Origin: JACCYQ01 sp036675565
GTDB lineage: Bacteria > Bacteroidota > Bacteroidia > Chitinophagales > Chitinophagaceae
Direction: 5' to 3'
Length of the DNA stretch: 10,552 nt
Assembly: GCA_036675565.1 (NCBI GenBank)
Contig: JAKFER010000207.1
Span: 1-10,552, forward strand
The notes beneath the pieces were generated by a model that saw nothing but the letters and a program-made list of their open reading frames with translations, had not been told where the DNA came from and made no database searches. This document shows, piece after piece, positions 1-5,590 of the stretch. Both the position numbers and the translations under genes were made by a program. Position 1 is the stretch's first letter; every line of letters starts with the position of its first letter.

Positions 1-240
1 TTCCATATTAGATTGTAAGTCTAAATAAAAGGGAATTGTCTTTTCCTTTTTATGAGTAACTGCTTTTTTGCCTGCAGGTTTCTCTGCAACTTTACTTTTT
101 ACTGCATCACTTTTAGAAACCTTAACAGGATCTTCATTTGCCGGTATATGTTTGAAAAAAATATTTTCTTTATCGCTGAAAAAAATAAAAGCCGAAGCAA
201 ATACAAATACGGCAACGGTAATGACGTAAAGCAATTTCAT
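1..240 (-). CDS. Partial CDS: N-terminus of an unrecognised membrane-anchored protein
   Basis: The reverse strand is open from an ATG at 240 to the window edge, giving 80 codons without a stop, so the C-terminus is missing. The product starts MKLLYVITVAVFVFASAFIF, one hydrophobic segment of about 18 residues after a single Lys. This suits an uncleaved signal anchor or a signal peptide. A Lys/Ala/Val-rich, probably disordered linker follows (about residues 36-66), and then IPFYLDLQSN at the cut end, which may begin a folded domain. The anchor followed by a flexible linker suggests a protein tethered to the inner membrane with a periplasmic domain. The gene lies 78 bp after the DUF6916-like gene on the same strand, so it could be the next cistron of that operon. 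No strong terminator is visible between them. I do not recognise the family from this fragment. No purine-rich ribosome site precedes the ATG. Confidence 0.7.
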   Translation of the reverse strand, partial: MKLLYVITVAVFVFASAFIFFSDKENIFFKHIPANEDPVKVSKSDAVKSKVAEKPAGKKAVTHKKEKTIPFYLDLQSNME

Positions 241-318
241 AAACAGAAATTTTAGTTGTCTGAAAAAATATGACTTCCAGGCAGGTACTTTTATTCATTC
301 GGGCAGAAAAAGGAATTA

Positions 319-627
319 CTATGAAAACACAGCTTCGTACTGTATTCCATCTTTACACGGGCCTACTGGCACTAAAAAGATATTAAGTGTGCCCATTGCG
401 AAATGTTCTACGGTATAGATGGCTTGCGGATAATATTGGGTTTGCTGTTGTGTTTCAAATAAAATTGAAAATGGTTTTCTTTTCATTTTAGGATGTACAG
501 GTAATTCAACAACTGTTTTAAGTATAGCAGGGGTAGGAGAATCCGCCTGGAAAAATACCGTAAAAGTGGTTTCCAGGTATGATTTAAAATCAGCGTCCTT
601 CAGCGATAATAAGGAGGGTATAGTCAT
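319..627 (-). CDS. DUF6916-like small protein of the tail-collar gene set
   Basis: The 102-residue product opens MTIPSLLSLKDADFKSYLET, has a central KRKPFSILFE (about 49-58) and ends IFLVPVGP...IQYEAVFS. This pattern, a short leader, 'F..yl.t.F.v', 'r.PFsllF', 'iy.veH...G.l.iFLVPvGP...g..YEavF', matches what I remember of the DUF6916 family. Those proteins are often encoded beside MdpB-like tail-collar proteins, and their function is unknown. I chose the ATG at 627 because its first bases overlap the GNAT stop as ATGA (624-627), a classic coupled junction, and because the family starts close to 'L.SL.DF'. An upstream in-frame ATG at 657 would add ten residues and lengthen the overlap, which is less likely. 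No signal peptide or membrane helix is seen, so the protein is probably cytoplasmic or assembled with the collar proteins. Confidence 0.75.
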   Translation of the reverse strand: MTIPSLLSLKDADFKSYLETTFTVFFQADSPTPAILKTVVELPVHPKMKRKPFSILFETQQQTQYYPQAIYTVEHFAMGTLNIFLVPVGPCKDGIQYEAVFS

Positions 628-1142
628 AATGAATATGCCATTTCTTTGTTTTTCCATTCCAGTAAATGATATACACCATTAGTGATATCAATCAGTTCAA
701 AGCCTATTTTTTTATATAATTCCATGGCCGGGTTAAAACTTTCAACATGAATACTGACCGACCGGTTGAGTTTGCCAGCAAAGTGAATAATATCCATAAT
801 TATCTGGTTCCCTAAACCCTGGCCTCGCCATTCCCGCAAAAGTGTTATATCTATGATGCGCACTGTTTTGTTTTCAAAGTTTTCATCTAAATAAAGTCTT
901 CCAATTGCCTGGCCATTTTTTTCAATGATCCAGAAATGTGCACCTGTATATATTTCATGGTAATAAGTATGTTGTGCATTGAATTGAAATTCTAAAAATT
1001 TTTGCTTCAGTTCCTTTGACCAATTGGTTGCCAGTTTCAGTTCTTCTAACCGGGTACTGGCGTAAATGCGCAATAGCGTTTTATTATCCTTTTTATTAAT
1101 AGTCCGCAGAGAAATTGTATGATCTGTTAATTCCAATTTCAT
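624..1142 (-). CDS. GNAT-family N-acetyltransferase
   Basis: This 172-residue protein has GNAT hallmarks. An N-terminal 'ISLRTINKKDNKTLLRIYAST' strand-helix is followed by the central sheet 'FWIIEKNGQAIGRLYLDE' (about 70-87). The acetyl-CoA pyrophosphate loop is R-E-W-R-G-Q-G-L-G-N-Q (about 103-113), fitting Q/R-x-x-G-x-G/A. The C-terminal motif is 'VESFNPAMELYKKIGFELI' (about 133-151). It should transfer an acetyl group from acetyl-CoA to an amine, but the substrate cannot be read from the sequence. The gene starts 9 bp after the third collar gene and its stop overlaps the DUF6916-like start by 4 bp, so it is locked into that operon. By inference the substrate may be one of the operon products. 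The conserved ending FELI...YHLLEWK is typical of small stand-alone acetyltransferases. The start at 1142 is well supported by the tight spacing and by the standard MKLELTDHTISLR beginning. Confidence 0.9.
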   Translation of the reverse strand: MKLELTDHTISLRTINKKDNKTLLRIYASTRLEELKLATNWSKELKQKFLEFQFNAQHTYYHEIYTGAHFWIIEKNGQAIGRLYLDENFENKTVRIIDITLLREWRGQGLGNQIIMDIIHFAGKLNRSVSIHVESFNPAMELYKKIGFELIDITNGVYHLLEWKNKEMAYSL

Positions 1143-1151
1143 AATGTATGA

Positions 1152-1664
1152 TTAAGTTCTTGGCGGAAAAACCCCTTGTAAAGCAATGTTGAAATAGAAT
1201 GTCAGGTAAGGCATCATGTTATTATGTGGCTGATCTCCTCCTGCAGGCGCCAGGGCTTCTGGTGCCATAGGAGTTGAAGGCTGCGCTGAGTCATGATAAA
1301 AACTATTTCTTGCTGCCACATTTCCTGTTGGTTCACTTGATAAGCCACTGTCATTTGTTACGCCAACTAAATGATTGTGCACAGGAATCTCTGATTCTAA
1401 AAGAGAAACAGTTTCTGAACCCCCTGTTTCTCCCAGGTCATGCAGGCTTAACCCGGGTCCCTGGCCAGGGTGCATGGGTGTTGAGCCCTGTAAATCAGGT
1501 AACGCAAATGTGCTTTTACCATCCCCACCATACGTAGTGCCCAATAAAGAAAACAAGGCAGTGTTTTGTGAGAGGGGCAGTAACTGACCATCGCACCAGG
1601 CCCAGCCTTTGGGGGCAAAATTGAAAGGAAAAATCCTGATCTCTGCAACAAATGGATCTGCCAT
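1152..1664 (-). CDS. Phage tail-collar (MdpB-like) protein, third tandem copy
   Basis: The 170-residue protein begins MADPFVAEIRIFPFNFAPKG. It carries the Phage_Collar/tail-collar N-domain: 'GWAWCDGQLLPLSQNTALFS', 'LLGTTYGGDGKSTFALPDLQ', then G-S-T-P-M-H. A His-x-His motif follows in IPVHNH (about residue 117), then a variable Ser/Pro/Ala-rich middle, then the family end 'GGDQPHNNMMPYL...IALQGVFPPRT'. Relatives are called microcystin-dependent protein MdpB or tail fiber protein. In true phages, collar domains sit at baseplate/fibre junctions; the role of the cellular versions is not established. An in-frame ATG at 1763 would add 33 residues, but these overlap the neighbouring collar gene and break the conserved MA-[DEQ]-P start, so I use 1664. 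There is no signal peptide. The gene lies 10 bp after copy two and 9 bp before the GNAT gene. Confidence 0.93.
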   Translation of the reverse strand: MADPFVAEIRIFPFNFAPKGWAWCDGQLLPLSQNTALFSLLGTTYGGDGKSTFALPDLQGSTPMHPGQGPGLSLHDLGETGGSETVSLLESEIPVHNHLVGVTNDSGLSSEPTGNVAARNSFYHDSAQPSTPMAPEALAPAGGDQPHNNMMPYLTFYFNIALQGVFPPRT

Positions 1665-1674
1665 GTTTAAAATT

Positions 1675-2178
1675 TTACGTTGGACTCGGAAATATGCCGA
1701 ATAATGAAATAATAAAGCTGATACATAAATAGGGTTGAAAATTAGTGTGCGGTTGCGAGCCACCTATAGGTGAAATTGAATTTGATCTCAGGTGTTTGTC
1801 TGGGGAAAAAGGTGTGTATGGAGTATTGGATGTACTTTTTGCTAGTAACCCATTGTCGGGAAGGGAGGTACTTCCGGTAGAACTACTCCCCAACAAAGGA
1901 TGTGAATGAGCAGGTATCTGTTGAACGGTCAGTGTGATTTCTTCGGCCCCCCCGGTCTCAGCTAATAAAAATCCACTGCCGTTATGAATAGGTACCCGGC
2001 CTCTTAAATCCGGGAGTGCGAAAGTCGACTGGCCATCGCCTCCATAAGTTGTACCAATCAATTGGAATAGTGTTTCATTTTCCGAAATAGGTAATAACTG
2101 TCCTTCACAAAACATCCAACCGGCAGGGGCAAAATTGCCAGCAAACATTCTTATTTCACCTACATATGGTTGTGCCAT
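1675..2178 (-). CDS. Phage tail-collar (MdpB-like) protein, second tandem copy
   Basis: The 167-residue protein has the order seen in its neighbours: MAQPYVGEIRMFAGNFAPAG, 'GWMFCEGQLLPISENETLFQ', 'LIGTTYGGDGQSTFALPDLR', G-R-V-P-I-H, then IPAHSH with the His-x-His pair. A Ser/Thr/Pro-rich middle follows (about 103-143), and then 'IGGSQPHTNFQPYLCISFII'. The usual C-terminal IALQG is altered to ISLFG here, making this the most divergent copy at its C-terminus. His-x-His pairs in phage T4 long-tail-fibre protein gp37 bind iron in trimers; whether that applies here is inference. It starts 12 bp after copy one, behind the A/T spacer AAATTTAAACC. It ends 10 bp before copy three, whose spacer is closely similar, consistent with tandem duplication that included the junction. 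No signal peptide. Confidence 0.93.
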   Translation of the reverse strand: MAQPYVGEIRMFAGNFAPAGWMFCEGQLLPISENETLFQLIGTTYGGDGQSTFALPDLRGRVPIHNGSGFLLAETGGAEEITLTVQQIPAHSHPLLGSSSTGSTSLPDNGLLAKSTSNTPYTPFSPDKHLRSNSISPIGGSQPHTNFQPYLCISFIISLFGIFPSPT

Positions 2179-2190
2179 GGTTTAAATTTA

Positions 2191-2706
2191 TTAGTTCGGA
2201 CTTGGAAATATGCCTTGTAAGGCAATACATACATTCACACTTAAAAAAGGCTGCATATTCAAATGCGCCTGGCTGCCACCAACGTTTGTAATAGCTTGCG
2301 GGGACATAGCTGACAGGTTACTGGTGTTCCCGGTAAAAAATTCTGATGGAGCTGAACTGGCAAATACATTGGTATTGTCTAATGTAAGGGATGAAGTGTT
2401 TGATGCAGTATTCGTTGATTGAAGCATATGCGTATGAGTGGGTAATTCCGCTATACTTAATGTATGTGCCTGCTCTCCGCCTCTTTCGCCCAAAGTGTGT
2501 CCACTGCCAACATGAATGGGTGTTCTTCCCCTCAAATCCGGAAGGGCAAAATTGACCCGGCCATCTCCGCCAAATGTGGTTCCCAGTAATGCAAACAAAG
2601 CCTGGTTTTGATTTATGGGTAACAATTGGCCATTTGTCATTGCCCATCCTTTAGGTGCGAAACTGAAACTCATAATTCTTATTTCAGCTAAAAAAGGTTC
2701 TGCCAT
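2191..2706 (-). CDS. Phage tail-collar (MdpB-like) protein, first tandem copy
   Basis: This 171-residue protein is the promoter-proximal member of the three collar genes. It starts MAEPFLAEIRIMSFSFAPKG, continues 'GWAMTNGQLLPINQNQALFA' and 'LLGTTFGGDGRVNFALPDLR', then G-R-T-P-I-H, and has LPTHTH as its His-x-His site. The middle (about 97-145) is a low-complexity Ser/Thr/Asn stretch with little likeness to the other copies. The end 'VGGSQAHLNMQPFL...IALQGIFPSPN' is conserved. Its length matches stand-alone MdpB-like collar proteins of about 170-180 residues, so it is intact. The gene begins 35 bp after the phosphatase-like gene on the same strand. That gap is the longest one within the set and could hold an internal start of transcription, though I see no convincing promoter in it. 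No signal peptide or transmembrane helix is present. Confidence 0.93.
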   Translation of the reverse strand: MAEPFLAEIRIMSFSFAPKGWAMTNGQLLPINQNQALFALLGTTFGGDGRVNFALPDLRGRTPIHVGSGHTLGERGGEQAHTLSIAELPTHTHMLQSTNTASNTSSLTLDNTNVFASSAPSEFFTGNTSNLSAMSPQAITNVGGSQAHLNMQPFLSVNVCIALQGIFPSPN

Positions 2707-2741
2707 ACAAAATGTATTTAGTTATTAAGTTGATTTTATTT

Positions 2742-3674
2742 TCAGGCATTATAGAGGTTATATTTTTTTATACTTGCAGTATATTGATCATCATCCACGC
2801 CTATCAATTCCAACTTTGAACTCACATTTATTTTATTCATTGCATTACTATATTCAATATCCATCCGGTTCATCATAGTACCCCTGGATCCGGCAAAACT
2901 TACCATCACCTCCTGGTTGTTTTTGTTTCGATGGACTTTCGTATTGAAAATAGAATGACAGGCTATTGTACTAACGATGATGTCTACACCGGAAGATGTA
3001 TTTGCATAAGCTTCTGTTTTCAACTGGTTTTCCTGTAACAAACAAACTGTCAAAATGCAATTGATTTTTTCTTTGAGCAATGCTGCCGTTTTGTTTATGG
3101 CGGTAATAGCATCTCTTTGAATATTTAGTCGTTTTAGTGTATTGGCACCTGCATCGATCACTGCCACCTGGAGATTGCCTTTATTCAAAATATAATAAGG
3201 CAGCATGTTTTCATAAACAGGTTTTTTATTGGAAAATATATTTGCAACTTTTAACCCGCCTTGTTGGGCCATACTGTAAAAATGAGGTAATCCTTTTTGC
3301 AAATCCGTTTTACCGGGAATTATGGCATCATATTCCAACTCCGAAATTGCCTTATAAAATTGAATATGTTCTTTATCGGATCCTGCCTGGTTGATGATGT
3401 TCCCAGCATCGACCAAAAGCACAGGCAAATTTTCGTTCCTGATTGTTTTGATTTTATCAGCAAGATTTTTAAGCCCTCCAAGTCCAACATATTTTTCACT
3501 TGCAGACAATGCCTGCCATTGTCCATTTAAATTAGCTGTATGTAAAAGAATAAGTTTATTCCTGTTTACATAATAAGGTTCGCCCAAACCGGCAAAACTC
3601 TTCAATGGCCTAAGAATGGTTAAAGCACCTGCCGTCATCGTTATGTTTACAATAAATTGCCTGCGATTATTCAT
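2742..3674 (-). CDS. Degenerate 5'-nucleotidase/UshA-type metallophosphatase domain, Tat-like signal
   Basis: The 310-residue protein starts MNNRRQFIVNITMTAGALTI, with a twin-arginine R-R-Q-F-I motif and hydrophobic stretch, so Tat export is likely. The mature part follows the calcineurin-like half of bifunctional 5'-nucleotidases: 'LILLHTANLNG' (41-51), GGLKNLADKIKTIR (66-79), LLVDAGN (86-92), 'YDAIIPGKTD' (115-124), LKVANIFS, a helix leading to 'SGVDIIVSTIACHS' (228-241), and 'VMVSFAGSRGTMMNRMDIEY' (256-275). In active relatives the metal ligands lie in HTNDxHG, DAGD and GNHEFD. Here they read HTANLNG, DAGN and GKTDLQ, and the usual GHSH is lost. It is therefore probably not a working phosphatase and may bind a ligand or be structural. 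The usual C-terminal 5'-nucleotidase domain is absent. Its ATG overlaps the stop of the upstream small ORF as ATGA (3671-3674), and three collar genes follow. Confidence 0.85.
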   Translation of the reverse strand: MNNRRQFIVNITMTAGALTILRPLKSFAGLGEPYYVNRNKLILLHTANLNGQWQALSASEKYVGLGGLKNLADKIKTIRNENLPVLLVDAGNIINQAGSDKEHIQFYKAISELEYDAIIPGKTDLQKGLPHFYSMAQQGGLKVANIFSNKKPVYENMLPYYILNKGNLQVAVIDAGANTLKRLNIQRDAITAINKTAALLKEKINCILTVCLLQENQLKTEAYANTSSGVDIIVSTIACHSIFNTKVHRNKNNQEVMVSFAGSRGTMMNRMDIEYSNAMNKINVSSKLELIGVDDDQYTASIKKYNLYNA

Positions 3675-3904
3675 GCATAGATTTTATTGGTAAAGGAATA
3701 CATACCTGTTTCGTATATGCTGTTGGATGTTGCTGCTTTAATAAAAGAAAAAGCCGTTTTATTGTTTTGCTTATTATTATTTGTAATTGGGGAAAATATA
3801 TGTGTTGACAGGCTATCTTGAAATAGCAGCTTTAATATACCTGGAGTGGCATGATGTAAATTTCTCATGTTCAGCAGCATGTGTTGAGTAATGGTAGAAC
3901 TCAC
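3671..3904 (-). CDS. Small unrecognised ORF coupled to the phosphatase-like gene
   Basis: This is an open frame of up to 77 codons from a GTG at 3904. In-frame ATG codons at 3880 and 3868 are equally possible starts, giving 69 or 65 residues. A TAA lies just upstream in frame, so the gene cannot be longer. The product is MLLNMRNLHHATPGILKLLF-like at its start, polar and Asn/Lys-rich in the middle (NNNKQNNK) and ends SFTNKIYA. It has no clear signal peptide, membrane helix, Cys pattern or family motif, and I do not recognise it. The main support is the 4-bp ATGA overlap of its stop with the phosphatase-like start, the same junction type as between the GNAT and DUF6916-like genes, plus unremarkable codon use. 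It may be a real small protein or a leader ORF that couples translation. A chance frame remains possible. Confidence 0.5.
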   Translation of the reverse strand: MSSTITQHMLLNMRNLHHATPGILKLLFQDSLSTHIFSPITNNNKQNNKTAFSFIKAATSNSIYETGMYSFTNKIYA

Positions 3905-3976
3905 AGGTTCAAATAAGAATTAAATAGCTGGAGTTTAGAGAGGGGTAGATGAAATGTGATAGTTAAGTTATGTAAA

Positions 3977-4004
3977 TCATTTTGAAAAATGAATTTTTTT
4001 TTTT
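3977..4004 (+). terminator. Hairpin followed by T11, terminator-like on the plus strand
   Basis: TCATTTTGAAAAATGA (3977-3992) can fold as a 6-7 bp stem with a tiny loop. It is followed by A and then eleven T residues (3994-4004). The shape is that of an intrinsic terminator read on the plus strand. However, the stem is nearly all A-T and no plus-strand gene ends nearby, so it may be chance or may stop antisense transcription. Confidence 0.25.
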
Positions 4005-4083
4005 GTTATTTAAAAAATGTATTTTCTTTAATGACTTCCACATCTATATTACTAAAAGCTGGACAAGTTTCTTTCCTGGTAAC

Positions 4084-4110
4084 GTTCCTTGCATTCCATG
4101 AATCAGGAAC
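4084..4110. repeat. Imperfect inverted repeat GTTCCT/AGGAAC
   Basis: GTTCCT (4084-4089) pairs with AGGAAC (4105-4110), and inside them ATTC (4093-4096) pairs with GAAT (4100-4103). This gives an interrupted dyad about 180 bp upstream of the collar operon's first ORF. It could be an operator or a small RNA hairpin. No T-run follows on either side, so it is not a terminator. Confidence 0.3.
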
Positions 4111-4204
4111 CATTCAAACAAATGATGTAATGAATATTCCCAAAGTGCATTGGCATATTTAACTTTTTGAAAAACATATTTTTATACAACAACTGATTTA
4201 CCAG

Positions 4205-5311
4205 TTAAGCGGGTGTTGCGTTTTTCTTCTCACCATACAAAATGGTATCAACATATACCCCCGTTTTTTTTGCATTCTCTGCGTAGTTTAAAAAAAACGC
4301 TTCGTAGTAAGCTTTTATAATGGCGGTTAATGGCGTGGCCAGCAAAACGCCCATGATACCAAATGCAGCGGCCATCACCAGTAAAATAACAAATGTTGAA
4401 ACCGGGTGTATATTCATTGTTTTTGAACGCAGCTTAGGCAAAACAACATCACCCATAATTTCATCCAGTATGATCAGGAATATCAGCACCCATAATGCAG
4501 TATAGGGTCCTACTGATAACGCCATTAAAAGTGTAGGTATAGCCATAATATAAAAACCGAGTTTGGGAACCAGCTCGGAAAAAAAAGTAAGTACACCCCA
4601 TACCATGGCAGCAGGTACACTCATGATACTAAGAAAAACAGTAACACAGATAGCCCTGATGGTTCCGCCAATCAGGTTCGCCCTGAACCAACCCGTGAGC
4701 ATGGTTGATGCATGTGCCAACGCCGTAGCTGCCTTTTCCTGTTTCGCTGGTTTAAAAAAAGAGAAATAGGTTTGTAATAGCGGCCTAGGATTGGTAACAG
4801 CATACACCACCATACTGATAAAGAAAATGGCGATCAATACAAAACTGGCTATGGTTAAAGAATAGTTTCCGATACGCATAAGGGTTTGGGGTACCGATGG
4901 AATCCATTCGGAAAGCGTGATCCCCTGTTGCTGAATATCTTTACTTATCTCAGGATAATCCTTAAACCAGGTTGTTACATTTTGCGAAAGGTTGTTTGCA
5001 TAATCGGGTAAATTATTTACAAACAAGGTAACCTGTTTGCTGATGATAGGGACAATCAGCCATGCCAGTAAAACGATTACCAGCAGGATAATAGCAAATA
5101 CAATAGCGGATGCCCAGCCCCTTTTCATTCCTCTTTTTTCAAGCGAGGCAACGGGTGAATTTATTACCAATGCCAGTACAAGCGCAAATACCAACATCAG
5201 GATCACCCCCGCCGTCTTTGACAAAAGCCAAAGCAATACAACCATTATAGTTGCAAAAACAATTGCCTTTACAAGGGCATTATATAAACTTTCAGTGTTG
5301 CCGTTTTGCAT
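4205..5311 (-). CDS. AI-2E family transporter (PerM/TqsA-type membrane protein)
   Basis: This 368-residue integral membrane protein has the full AI-2E (PF01594) layout. Two N-terminal helices (about 14-52) end in 'NSPVASLEKRGMKRGWA', the conserved rG-x-x-R-x-x-A turn. A third helix spans about 66-90. An extracytoplasmic loop with 'NNLPDYANNLSQNVTTWF' follows. A fourth helix (about 150-172) precedes an amphipathic cytoplasmic stretch, then a run of C-terminal helices. The latter contains 'FFSELVPKLGFYIMAIPTLL' and 'LPKLRSKTMNIHPVSTFVIL' with 'FGIMGVLLATPL', the most conserved family signatures. Members include E. coli TqsA, linked to autoinducer-2 export, and PerM, and others proposed as ion exchangers, so the substrate cannot be assigned. 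Its length is normal for the family. The ATG at 5311 gives the expected short cytoplasmic N-terminus. It stands alone and is divergent from the membrane-protein gene at 5591. Confidence 0.95.
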   Translation of the reverse strand: MQNGNTESLYNALVKAIVFATIMVVLLWLLSKTAGVILMLVFALVLALVINSPVASLEKRGMKRGWASAIVFAIILLVIVLLAWLIVPIISKQVTLFVNNLPDYANNLSQNVTTWFKDYPEISKDIQQQGITLSEWIPSVPQTLMRIGNYSLTIASFVLIAIFFISMVVYAVTNPRPLLQTYFSFFKPAKQEKAATALAHASTMLTGWFRANLIGGTIRAICVTVFLSIMSVPAAMVWGVLTFFSELVPKLGFYIMAIPTLLMALSVGPYTALWVLIFLIILDEIMGDVVLPKLRSKTMNIHPVSTFVILLVMAAAFGIMGVLLATPLTAIIKAYYEAFFLNYAENAKKTGVYVDTILYGEKKNATPA

Positions 5312-5590
5312 TTATTGAAGATAACAGATTTGGAAACATATTTCTTAACCTGCGAGTGAAGCCAGGCAAAAAATTCTTTCAACTTCATTTTATGTATCCC
5401 AATTGTTTTTGCAAAAACAAATTTTAATAGCTAACCACAACGCATGGATCTTGTACAGTATAACCACGATGAATAGTTGCATTTATAGAAAACTTGTTTT
5501 TATCCCAATCGAATTAAATGCAGAAAGATTAAATTTAGGATAGATGTAACCAGTCCTTATAAATTACATGACCCAAAACAATTGAATAAA
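5312..5590. promoter_or_regulatory. Divergent intergenic region between transporter and membrane-protein genes
   Basis: This spacer should contain the promoters of both divergent genes. On the plus strand, TAAATTTA at 5530-5537 matches seven of eight bases of the Bacteroidota -7 box TAnnTTTG and lies about 55 bp before the ATG, but no TTG sits at the right distance upstream. No clear -7 box is visible for the minus-strand transporter. A perfect 18-bp palindrome (5403-5420) and the 11-mer AATTTTAATAG (5420-5430) are the only other marked elements. Confidence 0.4.
5403..5420. repeat. Perfect 18-bp palindrome TTGTTTTTGCAAAAACAA
   Basis: The sequence reads identically on both strands (9 bp + 9 bp, no spacer). 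It lies in the divergent spacer, about 90 bp from the transporter start and 170 bp from the other gene's start. Gapless palindromes of this length in a divergent promoter region are typical of binding sites for dimeric regulators. There is no T-run long enough to favour a terminator reading. Confidence 0.5.

Larger units (their letters stand above)
3905..4204. other. Intergenic spacer upstream of the tail-collar operon
   Basis: This gene-poor 300-bp stretch lies between two minus-strand genes and should hold the end of the AI-2E transporter transcript and the promoter of the collar operon. It is very AT-rich. I found no clear minus-strand TTG...TAnnTTTG promoter. It contains a short hairpin followed by an 11-T run (3977-4004), a plus-strand 43-codon frame (4031-4162) and an imperfect inverted repeat (4084-4110), each treated separately. 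Confidence 0.6.

Noticed and set aside
52..255. Plus-strand 67-codon frame at the left edge
   Set aside because: It is the shadow of the minus-strand membrane-anchored gene, which has a proper hydrophobic N-terminus and stays open to the window edge.
628..657. Longer start for the DUF6916-like gene at 657
   Set aside because: The ATG at 627 makes an exact 4-bp ATGA overlap with the GNAT stop and fits the family's usual N-terminus.
1665..1763. N-terminal extension of the third collar protein to the ATG at 1763
   Set aside because: It overlaps the end of the second collar gene in another frame, and the conserved collar start MADPFVAEIR begins at 1664.
319..3674. Prophage or tailocin remnant
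   Set aside because: Only collar-domain proteins are present. There is no sheath, tube, baseplate, tape-measure, integrase, attachment site or lysis gene, and all three collar genes are intact.
4031..4162. 43-codon plus-strand ORF in the spacer as a gene
   Set aside because: It has no recognisable motif, promoter or neighbour coupling, and frames this short arise easily; it is kept only as part of a finding.
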